From Casuarina equisetifolia (Eukaryota > Streptophyta > Magnoliopsida > Fagales > Casuarinaceae), in assembly GCA_028551475.1 (NCBI GenBank), contig CM052356.1, forward strand, positions 17,449,884-17,513,883: a DNA stretch of 64,000 nucleotides, written 5' to 3'. Under the pieces are notes generated by a model. The model ran no database searches and was not told the DNA's origin. It worked only from the letters and a program-made list of their open reading frames with translations. This document shows, piece after piece, positions 35,280-46,979 of the stretch (position 1 is its first letter; the number at the start of each line of letters is the position of its first letter). The position numbers were made by a program, and so were the translations under genes.

Positions 35280-36268
35280 ATGGTACTACACTTTATGAAA
35301 TTGAAAAAAAAGGATTACACTTTTCTTTTGGGCAAGTAAATCTATTGGATGATATATAGCAAAAATAGAATGGAAAGAAGTTTGTTGCCCTAAAATTTCT
35401 AGAGGATTGGGATTGATAGACATTCATACTTTGAATAAGGCAATAGTCTCTTGTGCATGATAACTCACACTTTTTATAGGTTAGGTGGATAATAATAGAA
35501 AATTTGAAAGGAAGGAATGTTTTAGAATTTAAGATGAAAGGATCATTAACTTGGAGCTAGAAGAATATTTAACAAGTAAAAAGTGAACTTGTGTAACTAA
35601 TGACAAGATCAAAGTATACTATTGCTAAAAGTTACACAGCATTAAGAAAAGTAAAGAAGAAACTAAATGGGAAAGACTGGTATGGAAAAAAGTACCAAAA
35701 CATAATTTTATATGCTAGATCATTCTAAAAGACAAACTAACCATAGCATATCATGTAGCTTTATGTAATAACTCAATGGACTTATAATGCAACCTTTGCC
35801 AACAAGAAAAAGAATAACAAAAGCATTTAGTTTTTAAATGCAAGTTCACAAATTACATTTGGAAGGCTATATTTGGTATGAATGACTTAACTCGAAGAAT
35901 TGAACAATGAAGAGTTGAAATATTTTGGATAATTAAGGCTATAAAAAGTAAAAGTTTTGTAGGGACTCTACTCAATATGTTCTTCAAGGCTACATTTTAT
36001 CATATTTGGATGAAAAGAATTAAAAGAAAATTCAATGGTAAATATTTAGACAACTTGACTATTATTGCTAAAATCAAGAAGGACGTATGAGGTAAGATTT
36101 TATTTACCAAAAAAGTAAAGCTTACAAATAGTAATAAGTTCTTGCATGAGATTTGGAATATGCCAAATGTAGTGTTTGAGCTTAAATAAAGATGTTGTAA
36201 CTGAACAATTTGTATTTTTCTTTTTTGTGATGATATATAATTTGACCTTTCACTAAAAAAAAAAAAAG
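35280..36268 (+). mobile_element. 5'-truncated LINE (L1-like) with target duplication
   Basis: A non-LTR element fragment of 989 bp ending in a poly-A tract (36254-36267). It is flanked by the 9-bp duplication AAAGTATTT (35271-35279 and 36269-36277). Translation shows the RT C-terminal zinc region (zf-RVT): an EIEKK start, a GLGLIDIHTLNKA-type block and a CNLCQQE...KHLVFKC cysteine/histidine motif. It is interrupted by stops. It inserted into the RT/RNase H junction of copia-2. Confidence 0.88.
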
Positions 36269-36277
36269 AAAGTATTT

Positions 36278-36620
36278 TGGTTCTTTTTAATATCTTACTA
36301 TCATTAGTACTTATCCTTTAAACACAACATGCCATATATGCTTGCCTTTACTACATACTATTGGACCTTTGTCTAATGCATTCATCGTTTTCTTGTAGAT
36401 ACACCATGACATGGAATTCCAATACCCAAGGATGCTTTATAAAACCTTAATGAATACTTTGACACAAGATGGGCAAGTGATTGCCCTGATTAATGATCTA
36501 TTGGTGGTTTTTACATTTTCCTTGTACTTAATATTATTTTTTACAACTTTAGAAAACTATAGTCTGAAATCATTTAGATTAACACCTTCCTACAAGGTCT
36601 TCAATTAAGGCTACCTTGGT
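36278..36620 (+). pseudogene. Copia-2 RNase H remnant
   Basis: Behind the LINE the frame resumes with HGIPIPKDA, then WASDCPD and IGGFYIFL, the RNase H core of copia pol (DADWA..D..RS..G pattern, with stops replacing two arginines). It ends shortly before the 3' LTR. Confidence 0.65.
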
Positions 36621-36731
36621 TACCTAACCTTTGACATCCTCACCAAAGTTCTCTCTTCTATACAATTAAAGACTTTTTTTTTTTTTAAAAAAAGCTTATA
36701 GTTTGTATTGACCCATCAGCTTTTAAAGGGG

Positions 36732-37055
36732 TATTAAAATCATAATTAACTGGTGTTTGCCATGCCAACAAAAATGCCAAAACATCACCTTGTGGTAAGG
36801 CCATGTCACTATCACTTATCCATATCAATCCTTATTAATCGCACCAAAAATCCTTCTTTGGCTTTAAACACCAAAACAGAAAAGGATAGGAATTGATTTC
36901 TCAAATTATACCCATTCCAATCCTACTAGAATTGGAAAACTCTCTTAATCACACCAGCCATCATTGATTTGTAATTAAGTCTATTTCAAATTCTTTCAAT
37001 TATACCAACCATCAATAATTTGTAATTAGGTTGATTTTAAATTATTTTCTATTAC
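36732..37055 (+). repeat. 3' LTR of copia-2
   Basis: Partner of 31670-32037. It loses similarity at about 37055, 20 bp before the gypsy LTR, so its last part is missing. Confidence 0.65.
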
Positions 37056-37074
37056 CATATACCAATTAGGTAGG

Positions 37075-37496
37075 TGACATGGCCAGGTAATCTAGTTCAC
37101 TTGAGGATAGACATGGCTAGATGGACACTCTCAAAAGTCAAATGAGAATATCCCATAGTAGGAATGTTCTAGAGACTCTAGTATATGGTATTTTGCTTAA
37201 ATTGCCAAGGACAAGGGTAGTTAGATTAGCTAGGAAAAATAAAGGGAATTAGAGGTAATTATTGTTAAGGAAAGATTTAGCTGAGTAGCTTAAATAAAAG
37301 CATTAATTGTAACCCATGGCAATTTGAATTCTTATAGTATTTTGGATTTCTAGTATTGAATATAGTTTCATTCCCATTCTTTCTCCTTGCATCTTGATCT
37401 TAACATTGTAGATGGTAGTCAATAAGGCAAGAGGCAAAAGGTGTGGGAAGATTATGCCATAAAAGGCTTGATTACTTGGTCTGTAGTTCAATAACA
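37075..37496 (+). repeat. 5' LTR of the gypsy element
   Basis: About 422 bp, TGACATGGCC to AATAACA, placed by the primer-binding site eight bases further on. No second copy is available to confirm the start. Confidence 0.5.
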
Positions 37497-37504
37497 TAGC
37501 AAAG

Positions 37505-37517
37505 TGGTATCAGTGCC
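37505..37517 (+). other. Primer-binding site of the gypsy element
   Basis: TGGTATCAGTGCC matches the 3' end of plant initiator tRNA-Met at most positions (usual TGGTATCAGAGCC), where minus-strand DNA synthesis would start. Confidence 0.75.
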
Positions 37518-37530
37518 TCTCGATTTTGTG

Positions 37531-38868
37531 ATGGCTGATTTGGCTCACAAAGAAATAGAGGATAATTGGAAGTTTTATGCTATTTTAAAGAGTTTGCATT
37601 AACTTTCTAGCTCTCTTCACTCTTGTAATCCCCTATGGTTCTGTGGCACCTCTTCTCAATCAAGAGGAGGATGATGTAGACTTGACTTTACCTTTGATTT
37701 TGGTGGATGGTGGTTTACTAGAGTTAAAAATGGATTTTCCTTATTTTGATGGCATTGATAACTCAAAAGATTGTTTAGGGTGAATAGAGCAATATTTTAG
37801 TTTCTATGGAGGAGGACAAAGTCTAGGTAGTGGCTTGGCATCTTGATGGCAATCCATAGATTTAGTATTGGTTATTTTAGGACAAGTTTACTAGCTTGGA
37901 AATTTCTTGGATGATTTTTTCAAAGGAATTGGGGGAGCATTTTGGTACTAAATGATTCCTTTTTTTTTTTTGGCGATTTGGTATATCTCAAACAAACTAA
38001 GTCAATTGAAGATTTTTACACTAATTTTGCCAAATTACTTCTCCATTCTAGAAAGTTATCTGTTAAGCAACATGTCACTTGGTTTACTTTAGGTTCAAAG
38101 GATAGACTATGTGTTGACGTTCAAGCTTACCAACATTTGTCCCTTTCTGTGGCTATGGGTTTGGCTCAATTATACGAGGCTAACCATATCAATAACCACT
38201 TAAGGGCATTAGTTAAACAATCTAAGTCCACCTTTGGCTCGAATAATACTCCAAGTTTACTAGTTTGTCACTTAACTTCAGTAGAAATTAAGGGTAGGAA
38301 GGCCCAGGGCCTTTGTTTTCACTACAATAAGCATCTTGTTCCTAATCTTTGGTGCAAGGAAGTTTCTTTTATTAAAGTATCTTGGATCACTGAAGTTGAA
38401 GAAGTCACCAAGTATGACCTAGAACCTCAAATAGAGACTAAGGAACCCATATCTCATTAAACACCATTAATGATTGTGATTCGTTGCAAACCATGTGTAT
38501 CTTGGGAAATCTTAGGAGATTTAAATAAGGCACAAATGCTAGTTGACTTGGGAAGCTCTCACAATTTTATGAGTGATATTTTGGCCAAACATTTGGGGTT
38601 AAAAGTGCAAGAAGAATGACTTTTGAATGTGAAGGTCACTAATAGTGAGTCTATTACAAGTTCTAGAATTTGTATAGGCTTGAAAGTGCTGCTACAAGGG
38701 GTTAAGTTTCTTTCTTTAAAGGGGATTGACATTGTTTTTGGTACCAAATGGTTACGAACACTTAATCCCATCCTTTGAAATTTTGAGTAACTAAAATAGA
38801 GTTTATTGTCCAAGGAAGAAAGGTAGTGCTGAAAAAGGGTTTGACTTTTTTTCATAAGGTTATTGCTT
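37531..38868 (+). pseudogene. Gypsy gag-protease remnant
   Basis: From ATG 37531 (MADLAHKEIED) a Gag-like region follows, with FPYFDGID, EQYFSFYGG and a long open piece at 37942-38460 covering the retrotransposon-gag domain. The protease begins about 38530 with LVDLGSSHNF (working copies have DSGSSH; serine is changed to leucine) and continues through KHLGLKVQ to FGTKWLRTLNPIL near 38770. Frame breaks occur at several places. Confidence 0.75.
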
Positions 38869-39029
38869 ATGGGGAAATGGAGAAAGATTTATTGAAAGAA
38901 AAGTATTATGATGGTAGACCAACCAGTGGAAATGGAGGCTATTAATTTTGTTACTTTGGACTTGGATATCAAAGGAATTGATGCAAGCCAAATTTAAGAT
39001 TTAAAAGCATTTTTGTAGAATTTTGGAAT

Positions 39030-40422
39030 TGTGTTTTAGGAACCTAGTGGTTTATCACCTCATCGGGCATATTATCATTAGATTCCATTAATGAACCTAT
39101 ATCAAGTGGTATTGATTCGGCCTTGTCGATGCCCATTTTCTCATAAAAGTGAGATTAGAAAAGATCATCTAGGAGCTTTTGGATTCTAGTGCCAACCGTT
39201 CAAGTGTAAGCCTATTCTTGTCCTTAGTCTTATTAGTAAAGAAAAAAGAGGGGTCCTAGTGGCTTTGTATTGATTATCATAAGTTAAACAAACACATGGT
39301 AAATGGCCATTTTCCCATACTAACAATGGATGGACTTTTAGATGAGCTTCATAAGGCTAAAATTTTCTCCAAATGAGACCTTTAATATGGTTATTACCAA
39401 ATTTGGCTTTATCCCAAAGACATTCCTAAAACAATGTTTAGAACCCATAATGATCATTATGAATTTCTAGTCATGTAGTTTGGACTTTTTAATGCACCCT
39501 CCACATATGACATTTTGGTCATTCTGATGAATGATATCTTTAGACCTCATCTTTGAAAATTTGTTCTAATTTTCTTTATGACATCTTGGTTAACAATTAT
39601 AATTAGGATAATCATTTGGTTCATCTAAGAGATTTTGTAAAGTTGCTTCAATGACATGAGTTATTTGTTAAAGGGTTTAAATGTGACTTTACGTGCAAAG
39701 AAATCCATTTTTTAGGCCATGTTATTTTAGCTGAGGGGTCTCTGATGATGAAGAAAAGGTAAAGGCAATTCTAGAATGGGAAAAACCAATTACAGTAAAG
39801 GGTGTAAGGGGATTTTGAGATTGATGAGTTATTATTGTTGTTTTATTTAAAATTTAAACAAGATTGCAAATTGATATTTGATATGTTGAAGAAAGAAGGC
39901 TTTACTTGGTTGGACATCTTTAAACATGCTTTTTCAATATTGAAGGAAGCTATCACTTGATCTCCCACTTTAGCTTTACTAGATTTTATGCAAACCTTTA
40001 TAGTGGTTTGTGATGGTTTAGGAATAAGAGTTATGGCCATTTTAATGCAAAAGGATCACCCTATAGCCTTTTTCAACAAAAATTCTGCATGGCGAGAATC
40101 TAGCTTTTTTCACATACAAAAAGGAGATGCTTGTGTTGGTCATAATAGTCAACGCTAGCACCATTACTTGTTGGGTCATAGATTTGGGGTGAAATCAAAC
40201 CACCAAAGTTTATGATTCCTTTTTGAATAGTAGTTAACAATGTTAGTTCAACATGAATGGCTCTTTCAGTTATTAGGCTTTGATTTTACGATGGAGTATG
40301 TTTTAGGGAAACTTAATGTTGTGTCTTATGCTTTTTCTAGAAAGAATGAGGTAATTACAAACCTAAAAATCATAAGGCCAATGGTGAAAGAAAACAGTGT
40401 TCGTTTGGCAAGTCTCGCATAA
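39030..40422 (+). pseudogene. Gypsy reverse transcriptase and RNase H remnant
   Basis: RT blocks are readable in shifting frames: the RP..PF..KSEI region near 39120, then FPILTMD, a TFRTH-type block near 39420, FFYDILV near 39575 (the FFDDIL active site with one aspartate changed), FKCDFTCKEIHFLGHVI near 39680 and a GFTWLDIFKHAFSILKEA connector near 39900. RNase H includes GLGIRVMAILMQKDHPIAFF near 40015 and HYLLGHRFGVK near 40165. An open piece at 40240-40422 ends in YVLGKLNVVSYAFSRKN. Stops are frequent. Confidence 0.8.
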
Positions 40423-41206
40423 AAAGGCAACCGTAAGTCAAATCTCTTAGTTTTGACAAAAAGGAACCATACCGACCTAAGTGTCACGTGGAAATGGTCA
40501 CATAAAAAAGGCCCTAACTAAGTTGGTAGTCCTAACTTAAACAAAGAGCCATCGTGTTTGAAGATCTAACGCAATCTGTACAAAGTCAAAGGCTAACTCT
40601 AGTTTTCTAGTCCTAGTTTAATGCTCTACACTTGGGTTTGGATCAACCTAAAGACAATGGTGATGGGTTACTCTTATTAGCATTCGAGAATGGAGGGGTT
40701 AATTATGCCATCTCTTCCCTTTTTCCATGCTAACTAGATTCAATTGTGGAGGAAAATAACAATGATGCAAAATTAAAAAAGTTGGCCATTCAAATTCAAA
40801 TTGGGGATCAAGTCCTTGGGAACTTTGGAATGGGATAATGTCCTTTAATAGTAAAATCCTATTAAGTATGATGGCCAACCAAGAAGGGGGTGCTTGAATT
40901 AGTTATTTAGGAATGTGTTTGTCAATTCATATTTATACATTTATAATAAATTCAGATAATGCACAAAGAATGAATATAAGCAACAAGTTAAAGTAATCAC
41001 AAACAATAAGAATAGACACCAATTTTTCATAATGGTTTAGTCTTTACACCTACTTCCACCCTCTTTTTCCTCTAACTTAGTTGGTTGAAGTCCACTTTAC
41101 TCATTGATTAGAAGAAAATGTTCTCCTAATTCTTCCAATTCCTCCTTAATGGAATTACACAAGTCACAGGTTACAATCAAAGGTTGACTTAACCTTGTTA
41201 CAAAAT

Positions 41207-41668
41207 CAAATCCCCAAATGATCTATAGTTTATGAGGAATTTTTCTAATTAGAGAGCTTATCTAAGATAAGGAATACAAATCCAAGCTTTAATCACGAAC
41301 CCAAATTTCTTAGGGTTTTAGATTTACAACACAATTTATGTACAAATAATAATTAAAGAGCAAATCCCTAAATGATGTATAGTTTATGAGGATTTTTTCT
41401 AATCATAGAGCTTATCTAAGATAAGAAATACAAATCCAAGCTCTAATTACGAACCTAAATTTCTTAGGGTTTTAGATTTACAACACAATTTATGTATTAA
41501 TAATAATTAGAGAGCAAATCCCTAAATGATGTATAGTTTATGAGGAATTTTACTAATCATAGAGCTTATCTAAGATAAGAAATACAAATCCAAGCTCTAA
41601 TCACGAACCCAAATTTCTTAGGTTTCAAATTTACAACACAATTTATGTACAAATAATAATCAAAGTTC
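41207..41668 (+). repeat. Threefold 154-bp tandem repeat in the LTR
   Basis: Units start at 41207, 41361 and 41515, each with CAAATCCC, then ATGATNTATAGTTTATGAGGA and an end of ACAATTTATGTA followed by AATAATAAT. The LTR at 44607-46089 has a single unit, so the expansion belongs to this copy. Confidence 0.9.
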
Positions 41669-41723
41669 AATCAGCACATAAATGAGTGTATAAACAAGTA
41701 TGAAATCATAAGAATATGATTTA

Positions 41724-42971
41724 TGATAACCCTATTTTTATAGAGTTATTTTACCTATTTTTTAGGCAATAAATAATACAATGTTTATGAGAAAATATTT
41801 GAACTCCTCTTATTTATTTGAATTTGTCTTGTTTTTGTAGCACAAGGAGAAAATGGATGAACATGGAGAACCTGATGCTTATTGTGTGGCAAAATTGTAA
41901 TATCAAGATCAAGAAAGTCAGATGGGCTTGGACTTTGGATAATTGTTATTAGATTTTCTATTTAAATAGAAAACCCAGTCATGTTAGGAATTCAAGTCTC
42001 AATTAATTTAGGAGTTCAAAACCCAATTATTTTAGGTCTTTAAAACCCAATTGTTTTAGGTCTCTAAAACCCAATTCTACTAGGATAGGAGAGAGGTCTA
42101 AACCTAAACCCTATTTAAGAGAAGAGAAGAGGCAAAAGAAGGGGGAGGAGGAAATTGAGCACAACTCAAGAAAGAAGCCAAGAATTCAAGGTTTTCTTGA
42201 AGAGAAGACAAAAAGGGTGACAGACTTTTTGTTCTTGGATTCAAGATGCCTTATTTATTTCTTATTACCATTCTTCCTCATTATTTCTTTATGTTTTAGT
42301 TTATTTTTGTTAGAGCTACGATGTAACCTAATTATGATGGTATGAATCTTATGATTATTATGTTTTGCAAGATATTTTATTTATGTGAAGTTACATATTA
42401 CGGAGTTTAATGCTTTTAGGTGATTAGCTACCACTTAGATGACTTGATTTGCATGTTAAAGACCGACAAGAAATATCATGTAGTTGCTTCTTGTAATATG
42501 TAACCATAAATTAAATATGGATAGACATATACCATATTGTTTGTGTGGCTTTTAGTGTAAACTGGAAATATTCATAGATCCTAATGCATTTGGTTTGTTT
42601 CAATTCACATATAGAGATATAGTGAATTAATGAACTAAGTAGGTTTGCTATACCTAGACATAAGATAGTAAATAAATTAGGAAATTCTGCCATCACATAG
42701 ATATTATCTCTCTTGCAAGCATAAATAATCAATATTAGTACCTAGTAATTATGGTGAAGTCATATGCTCTAACATATTTCTTTTATTAAGTTTTCTTAGA
42801 TTAGTTAGTTAATCTATCATCCATCAATTTGGTTTGCTAGATAAATTCTAGGAGTTATTCACCGTTAGTAATTAGTTGCTCTAGTAATCACCAATCTCTG
42901 TGGGACGATATTTTTCTTATCATTATATTACTTGTTCGACATGTTCACTTGCATTTAGATTTCACCGAACA
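41724..42971 (+). mobile_element. Solo LTR, family A, copy d
   Basis: TGATAACCC to CACCGAACA, 1248 bp, with the perfect duplication ATTTA (41719-41723 and 42972-42976). The sister LTR shows the empty site at 45169-45173, confirming the ends. Confidence 0.95.
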
Positions 42972-43892
42972 ATTTACAAAGAATATCATTGATGTTTCTT
43001 CACAGAATCACAATGTAGAACTCAATCATGATTTCTTAATTCGATTTCTCAACAATCTCATGCGAAACTTGTTCTTGAACCATAGAATAGAACCTTTTAT
43101 TAGAGATTCAAATAATAGAAGTTGATTTAAGGTTTTTGTCAAACCTGACAACATCAAAGGCTTCTTCCTGTTAAGAGAGTAGGACAATTCTATCACTTAG
43201 GATTTCAAATCAAACCCTTAATCACCACATTGTCATTTCGACCTACTTTTTTGACGTTTGATAAAATTTTCTACAGATCTTCCCATTAGGAGAATAGGTT
43301 CTCTCGTTAATTCATACATAATAGAGATAAGGGCTTCTACTTGCACGAGACATATTTTGAGACTCAAGCCTTAGTTGAATGACACCATTTCAGTGAGTGG
43401 AGTGCATTCTTAATTAAACACTTCACTGAGCTTGTAAGTTTCGGGCCTGGATAAGTTTTTATTTCATGGGCTTAAACTAGCCTTATCTTTTATGAACTTG
43501 AGCTTCTTGGAGTGGGTTTAAGCTTTTTGGACTACGCTTAAGCGAGCATAAGCTCATTATAAGATCTCATCGTATGAGATGAACCATTTTTGCATAAGCT
43601 CCCTACAAAGATATAAAAACTAGCATCACATTTCTTTTTAATGTAAATGCCATGCAATTCATGAATATCATGTTATTTTATGCTTAGGAAAAATTCTTTT
43701 TAGAACATGACATATGTATCAATTTATAAGGATGAAGAAACCAACTACTTTATAATATCATTAATTAATATTATAATTTACATGTATTTTACTTTGTTTA
43801 ATTTTATTTTACACATTAACATATGAAAAAAATTTATTACATTTAACATATAAATCTGTCTCAATAAAACATATATTTTTTCTAACGAATCC

Positions 43893-44606
43893 ATCTATTT
43901 CAAAATTCTACTTTCATCCCTACTATTCAATTTGAGATACTCTGTTGACTTCATGAAGGAATTCAAAAGACTTTGTGGAGGGTTATATGGGTGTTCCACT
44001 AGGAGAAACTATGGAAATACGTGGATAAAACAATGTGACATTGCCAGACTAGTCAACACAAAAAATAGGAAAATACTAAGCCTCTAGGTTTGCTCCAAGC
44101 CTTTAACATCTTAGATTATTGGGAAGAACTTTCAACGGATTTCATTGAAGGTTTACCTACATCAAGTGGGAAAAACATGATAATGGTGGTGGTTGATTAA
44201 CTAAGCAAGTTTGGAGATTTTGTAGCCTTGAAACATCCAAACATTGCAAGCATGGTTGCTAGATTATTTTTTGATCATATTTTGAAGTTGTACGGTCTCC
44301 CAAAGGTGATAGTTTTGCGATAGGGACTGTACCCTTACTAGGTTATTCTAGCAAGAACTTTTTTGAATGTAAGGTATGTAGTTTAATTTTTCAACCTTAT
44401 ACCACCCACAAATAAGTGGGTAGATGAAAGTGGTTAATTATTTTGTGGAAATGTACTTGCGTTGCTTTATGGGCGATGGGCTAGCTATTTGGGTTAACTA
44501 GCTTTCTTGTGTAGAATATGCTTATAATGCTAGCATTGACAAAATTACTAGCATGACTCCATATCATGCCATTTTTTATTAGGTTATGCTGACTTTGCTT
44601 GATTAC
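43893..44606 (+). pseudogene. Gypsy integrase remnant
   Basis: Zinc-region and core of a Ty3/gypsy integrase: GGLYGCSTRRNYG, CDIARLV, a LSTDFIEGLPTSSGKN strand with the first catalytic aspartate kept, VVVD.LSKF, LKLYGLPKVIV and an HYNPQT-like region now changed to PPTNKW. A MTPYHAIF block follows before the next element cuts in. Stops are present in nearly every part. Confidence 0.75.
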
Positions 44607-46089
44607 TACTAGGTATAATGGCTAACCAAGAAAGAAAGGGGGTGTTGAATTGGTTGTTTAGGAATAAGTCTATCAATTTGATTTTATACACCCACAATAG
44701 AATCATATTATGCACAATGAACAAATATAAGGAACAAGTTAAAGTAATCATAAACAACAATCATAGACACCAATTTTCCATGATAGTTTGGCCTTTACAT
44801 GTATTTCCATTCTCTTCTTCCTCCAACTCAACTAGTTAAAGTCCACTTTACTCATTGATTAGGAGAAAACGTTCTCCTAATCCTTATAATTCCTCCTTAA
44901 AGGAATTACACAAGTCACAAGTTATAAAAGATTAACTTAGCCTTGTTACAAGAGCAAATTCCCAAATGATGTATAACTTATGAGGGATTTTGCTAATTAA
45001 AGAGCTTATCTAAGATATGAATACAAATCCAATCTCTAACCATGAAATGCTCAAATTTCAAAAAATTAGGGTTTCAAATTTATAACATAATTTATGTGCA
45101 AATAATACTCATAGCTCAATCAGCACATGAAATGAGTGTATGACCATGTATGAAATCACAAGAATATGATTTACAAAGAATATCATTGAAGCTTCTTCAT
45201 AGAGTCACAATGTAGAGCTTAATCTCGATTTCTTATTATGATTTCTCAATAATCTCATCAAAAGTCACTTTGAATAGTAGAATACCTTTTTATATGAGAT
45301 TTGGAACAATAGAACTTGATTTGAGGTTTCTATCAAACTTAACATATCAGATAGTTCTTCCCCTTGAGAGAGTATGATTGTATCATCTCTTTGCATCTAG
45401 GGCTTTGATTTAAACCCTCAATCATCATGAATAGGCTTTTTAACACTTGATCACTTCTCTACAATTCTTCTTGTTAGGAGAACCGTTGCAATCATTATCT
45501 TAGTCGATAAAAGCTAGGGCTTCTCTTGGGTTAAATAATTATTAAAAGCACAGGTTAGACTTAGCATATGTGAGCATAAGTCATTCGAGTTAGACTTAAT
45601 CATCATAGGCCTTAGCTTCTTGAATCAACCTTCAAACATCATGAGCCTAAGCTTCTTAAATCAAGCTTTAAACATCATAAGCCTAAGCTTCTTGGATCAA
45701 GCTTAAGTATCATAGGCTTGAGCTTCTTGGATTAGGTTGAAGTTACCATAAGCTTATCATAAATCTCATCATATGAGATAGATCACTTTTGCATAAGCTT
45801 TTTGTAATAATATTAAAGCCAACATCACATTTCTTTTTAATGTAAGTACCATGCAATTCATGAAAATCATGCTCTTTTATGCTTAGGAAATATTCATTTT
45901 CTAGAGAATGAATAAGATTTCAATATATCAAAGTGTAGGAACCTGATTACTTTATAATATCATTAATTGTTATTATAATTTAAACACCTTTTACTTCCTA
46001 TGATTCTTTTTTGCACATTCATATATGAAAAACATTCTTATACAACTAACAACAAAATTTATCACAACAAAACATATCTTTTTCCAACA
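44607..46089 (-). repeat. 3' LTR of copia-S
   Basis: 1483 bp, minus strand start TGTTGGAAAAAGATATG at 46089. The same family as 21663-23084, 40860-43887 and 61698-63098. It keeps the empty ATTTA site at 45169-45173. Confidence 0.8.
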
Positions 46090-46720
46090 ATCTAAAATTT
46101 TTTGATTGATTAAGCATTCAATAGCACATATCATCAACAAAGTGTGCAATATGTTTTTCATGACATTTAACACAATTCAAAGTTATCACTATTTCAAATG
46201 CTGTTAAGCAATGTCAACACATATCTCAAGTTAACACATATAATCAACAATAACAAGCAATCAACAATAATAACACCATGAAGAGAAAACATATTTTCAA
46301 CATACATTAAGGGTGTTAAGAGTTATCCACTTTCTACACTAGCTAATCAGAAATGGAACATACATGTGTTAATGCTCTTTTGTCATAGCAAAACATATCT
46401 TTTTTTAATAATTTACAAAATTTTCATTGATTAAGCATTCAATAGCATGTATCATCAATGAAGTGAGTAATATGTTTTTCATGACATTTAACACAACTTA
46501 AAGTTATCACTATTTCAAATGTAGTTAAGCAATATCAACATATATCTTAAGTTAACACATATCATCAACAATAACAAGCAATCAACAACAATAACACCAT
46601 GAAGTGAAAACATATTTTCAACATATTTTCAACATACATTCAGGGTGTTAAGAGTTATCCACTTTCTACACTAGCTAATCATAAATGGAACATACATGTG
46701 TTAATGCTCTCTTTCCCCCT
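46068..46720. repeat. Tandem duplication of about 320 bp
   Basis: Two units, about 46068-46388 and 46389-46720, repeat the same string of blocks (TTGATTAAGCATTCAATAGC, TTTTTCATGACATTTAACAC, AACAATAACAAGCAATCAAC and so on). The first unit begins at the LTR end, so the duplication includes the LTR terminus. The second has an extra 12-base repeat (ATTTTCAACATA). Confidence 0.88.
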
Positions 46721-46868
46721 TTTTGGCATAGTAAAAAAGAACATAATATAACTTTGAATAGAGATAATATATGAATGAAGTGACTGAATACTATGCCAAT
46801 AGTAAAAAGAGTAAGATGATTGACCTGGTAATGGAGATCAATGTTCACAGTGCCCCCCCCTCCCCCCT
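46707..46868 (-). other. Purine tracts in the 3' region of copia-S
   Basis: On the minus strand, AAAAAGGGGGAAAGAGAG (46707-46724) and a run of 6 G, A, 8 G (about 46853-46867) lie between pol and the 3' LTR. Purine tracts prime plus-strand DNA synthesis, and several in a row are usual for Sireviruses. The immediate LTR-adjacent tract is obscured by the tandem duplication. Confidence 0.5.
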
Positions 46869-46979
46869 TGAACATGCATATTTACAGAATATTAACGCAT
46901 AAAGTATATGATAGAACTACTAAGAGATGTTTTCAAACAAGCACATACCAAGCTCTCTATGAAGAGTATAAAATTTTTC

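Larger units (their letters stand above)
31670..37055 (+). mobile_element. Copia-2, nested copia element
   Basis: Plus-strand copia element lying just behind the PMEI 3' flank. The 5' LTR is about 31670-32037 and the 3' LTR about 36732-37055; the latter follows a purine stretch (TTTTAAAGGGG). A primer-site-like TATTAAAGCC is at about 32037-32046. Protease, integrase, RT and RNase H remnants follow in order, but most of gag is missing and all frames are broken. It carries two later insertions: a solo LTR (33622-34827) and a LINE (35280-36268). The right arm retains only the LTR and gag/protease start. Confidence 0.8.
40860..43887 (-). mobile_element. SIRE-type solo LTR in the gypsy integrase
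   Basis: Minus-oriented LTR of the same family as 44607-46089. On the plus strand it starts TATTAAGTATGATGGCC and ends TTTTTTCTAACG. Flanking AATCC occurs at 40855-40859 and 43888-43892, a likely 5-bp target duplication. It contains the family-A solo LTR at 41724-42971 and a threefold tandem repeat (41207-41668). Removing both leaves about 1.47 kb, matching the 1.48 kb partner. Confidence 0.82.
37075..44606 (+). mobile_element. Ty3/gypsy element split by a SIRE-type solo LTR
   Basis: The 5' LTR is about 37075-37496, followed by a primer-binding site TGGTATCAGTGCC (37505-37517). Gag starts at ATG 37531; protease, RT, RNase H and integrase follow in the gypsy order, with integrase last. The integrase is cut at 40860 by an LTR insertion and resumes at 43888. 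The element ends inside integrase at 44606, where the next retrotransposon begins; its 3' LTR is not in the window. Numerous stops show that it is dead. Confidence 0.85.
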
